Below, one piece after another: positions 6,681 to 8,138 of a stretch of 8,138 nt of DNA. A model generated the notes under the pieces. That model did not search any database. It worked only from the letters and a program-made list of their open reading frames with translations, and was not told the origin of the DNA. The position numbers were made by a program, and so were the translations under genes. Origin of the DNA: Sulfidibacterium sp964456625 (GTDB taxonomy: Bacteria; Bacteroidota; Bacteroidia; Bacteroidales; F082); assembly GCA_964456625.1 (NCBI GenBank), contig CAYWBO010000100.1:1-8138 (forward strand). Reading direction: 5' to 3'. The first letter of the stretch is position 1. Each line of letters starts with the position of its first letter.

Positions 6681-7811
6681 ATGAAATTAGGAATCTTAAA
6701 AGAACCCGACTACGAGCAACGAGTCGTGATGCTTCCCTCCCACATAAAAAAACTTATTACTTCCGGAAATGATCTGATCGTCGAGAAAAATGCAGGCGAC
6801 AAGGCTTTTTCTTTTGATAAAGATTACGAAGAGGCCGGTGCCAAAGTCGTTTCCAGAAGTGAATTGTTCGGAGAAGCCGACATAATTCTGGGCATTCATC
6901 TTCCAGACAATAAGGAACTTGACACATTGAAACCGGACCAGATTTTAATATTTGTCATCGACCCACTGACGAATACAGAAACTGTTAAGTCCCTGAAAGA
7001 AAAGGGAAATACGGTTTTCAGCATGGACATCGTTCCGAGGATTTCACGGGCCCAGGACAAAGATATTTTATCGTCCATGGCTACGGTTTCGGGATATCGT
7101 GCCGTGCTGGATGCAGCCATGCAACTGCCGCGCTTTTTCCCCATGTTCATGACGGCTGCCGGTACCATCCGGCCGGCCAAAGTATTGGTACTCGGAGCAG
7201 GTGTTGCGGGATTGCAGGCCATCGCCACGGCCCGGCGTCTTGGTGCCCGTGTGGAAGCTTTCGACGTACGTTCTGAAGTGAAAGAACAGGTGGAAAGTCT
7301 GGGCGCCAAATTTGTGGAAGTGGAAGGCGCTACAGAAGACAAATCCGCCGGTGGCTATGCTGTGGAGCAATCGGAAGAATACAAAGCCCGGCAACGAGAA
7401 TTGGTTCAGGAACACGCCCGCAGCAGCCATGTGGTGATCACCACAGCACAGATCCCGGGTCGCAAAGCGCCTGTCCTGATTACCAAAGAAACCGTTGGGA
7501 ACATGATGCCGGGATCGGTGATCATCGACCTGGCGGCATCCAGCGGCGGAAATTGTGAAGTTACCAAAAATGGGGAGACCTATTCTTATGGCCCGGCGAC
7601 CATCGTCGGCAAATCGGATTATCCCTCCACCATGCCCATTGACGCCAGCACCATGTTCGGCAACAACGTCATCAACTTTTTAAAGCTCCTGATCGATAAC
7701 GAAGGTAAGCTGACCCTCGATTTTGAAGATGAAATCATCCGCGAAAGCTGTGTAGTTCATCAAAAGGACATTTACAACAAAAACATCGAGTCACTCATCG
7801 AAAATCAATAG
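6681..7811 (+). CDS. pntAA: NAD(P) transhydrogenase subunit alpha part 1 (NAD(H)-binding domain I)
   Basis: A 376-aa soluble dI subunit of the proton-translocating transhydrogenase (NADH + NADP+ + H+ out gives NAD+ + NADPH + H+ in), peripheral on the cytoplasmic face. Features visible: N-terminal alanine dehydrogenase/PNT fold starting MKLGILKEPDYEQRVVMLP; conserved PRISRAQDKDILSSMA (119-134), corresponding to the RAQ-D-LSS nucleotide-site motif; Rossmann GxGxxG in LVLGAGVAGLQA (169-180); the acidic/basic strand end AFDVR (193-197); and the mobile-loop motif TTAQIPGRKAP (254-264), followed by IIDLAASSGGNCE (281-293). Length and the lack of membrane helices match the separate alpha-1 chain of the three-subunit enzyme (Rhodospirillum rubrum type) rather than the fused E. 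coli PntA. The stop codon is 2 nt before pntAB, and pntB follows. Confidence 0.96.
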   Translation: MKLGILKEPDYEQRVVMLPSHIKKLITSGNDLIVEKNAGDKAFSFDKDYEEAGAKVVSRSELFGEADIILGIHLPDNKELDTLKPDQILIFVIDPLTNTETVKSLKEKGNTVFSMDIVPRISRAQDKDILSSMATVSGYRAVLDAAMQLPRFFPMFMTAAGTIRPAKVLVLGAGVAGLQAIATARRLGARVEAFDVRSEVKEQVESLGAKFVEVEGATEDKSAGGYAVEQSEEYKARQRELVQEHARSSHVVITTAQIPGRKAPVLITKETVGNMMPGSVIIDLAASSGGNCEVTKNGETYSYGPATIVGKSDYPSTMPIDASTMFGNNVINFLKLLIDNEGKLTLDFEDEIIRESCVVHQKDIYNKNIESLIENQ

Positions 7812-7813
7812 AC

Positions 7814-8119
7814 ATGAATGCAGTAATCCAATTTCTCTTTACATACCACCAGGAGATCTTCATCGTGGTCCTGGCCACTTTCCTGGGTTTTGAGCTGATA
7901 TCCAATGTCCCCTCAGTGTTGCATACACCGCTGATGTCAGGTGCCAACGCCATCAGCGGCGTGGTCATCATCGGGGCTATCATCTACACGGGCCACGCTT
8001 CCGATTGGCTTGACATCATCGTAGGAAGCCTTTCCCTGTTTCTGGCCACATTAAATGTTATCGGCGGATTTGTCGTTACCGATCGCATGCTCGAAATGTT
8101 TAAAAAGAAAAATAAGTAG
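7814..8119 (+). CDS. pntAB: NAD(P) transhydrogenase subunit alpha part 2 (membrane domain)
   Basis: A 101-aa small membrane subunit equal to the C-terminal membrane part of fused PntA. It has three or four hydrophobic segments (about 14-30, 44-60 and 67-90). The signature VPSVLHTPLMSGANAISGVV (32-51) is typical of PntAB, and the tail MFKKKNK is positively charged (inside). With the membrane part of PntB it forms the proton channel. It starts 2 nt after the pntAA stop and ends 2 nt before the next ATG, so the three are surely one operon. Length is normal for the family. Confidence 0.96.
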   Translation: MNAVIQFLFTYHQEIFIVVLATFLGFELISNVPSVLHTPLMSGANAISGVVIIGAIIYTGHASDWLDIIVGSLSLFLATLNVIGGFVVTDRMLEMFKKKNK

Positions 8120-8121
8120 CC

Positions 8122-8138
8122 ATGAACGAGATCTTTCA
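8122..8138 (+). CDS. pntB: NAD(P) transhydrogenase subunit beta, first codons only (cut by window end)
   Basis: An ATG begins 2 nt after the pntAB stop and reads MNEIF before the window ends. Identification rests on gene order (pntAA-pntAB-pntB) and on the identical 2-nt spacing; five residues alone prove nothing. PntB would supply most membrane helices and the NADP(H)-binding domain III, without which the enzyme cannot function. Confidence 0.8.

Noticed and set aside
7068..7430. Minus-strand open frames opposite pntAA
   Set aside because: They are antisense to highly conserved Rossmann-fold coding sequence and have no protein features of their own.

Overview
The window looks like chromosomal DNA from a Bacteroidota species, probably a Bacteroidales or Marinilabiliales-type organism. 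The evidence is the TonB-dependent receptor with an N-terminal carboxypeptidase-regulatory-like domain paired with a surface-type lipoprotein, gene starts without Shine-Dalgarno sequences, and promoters of the Bacteroidota form TTG-N19-TAnnTTTG. No mobile element, CRISPR array or tRNA was seen.

Layout. Positions 1-300 (minus strand) hold two tandem, near-perfect Bacteroidota promoters. Each is followed by a short hairpin and an identical 16-bp block ending in a boxA-like element. Transcription runs off the left edge, most likely into an rRNA operon whose 16S gene is outside the window (inference). A strong hairpin terminator at 442-474 separates this from the next unit. Positions 495-4985 (minus) are a two-gene operon: a TonB-dependent outer-membrane receptor (2385-4985) followed after 39 nt by a lipoprotein (495-2345). 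The lipoprotein has a jelly-roll 'choice-of-anchor J'-type domain set between repeated Tyr-rich modules. Positions 4986-5621 carry no convincing gene but include a compact, GC-richer segment (about 5281-5400) with nested complementarity. Positions 5622-6386 (minus) encode YaaA, the peroxide-stress protein. Diverging from it across 294 bp, 6681-8138 (plus) is the start of a three-subunit proton-translocating transhydrogenase operon: pntAA, pntAB and the first codons of pntB, with 2-nt gaps between genes.

How the genes work together. The receptor and lipoprotein probably form an outer-membrane uptake complex analogous to SusCD but with a non-SusD lipoprotein; the substrate cannot be read from the sequence. 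The pnt genes couple the proton gradient to NADPH formation from NADH. YaaA limits iron-driven oxidative damage. The yaaA/pnt adjacency may be coincidental. The least ordinary items are the repeat architecture of the lipoprotein, the duplicated promoter-hairpin-boxA leader, and the unexplained structured segment near 5.3 kb.
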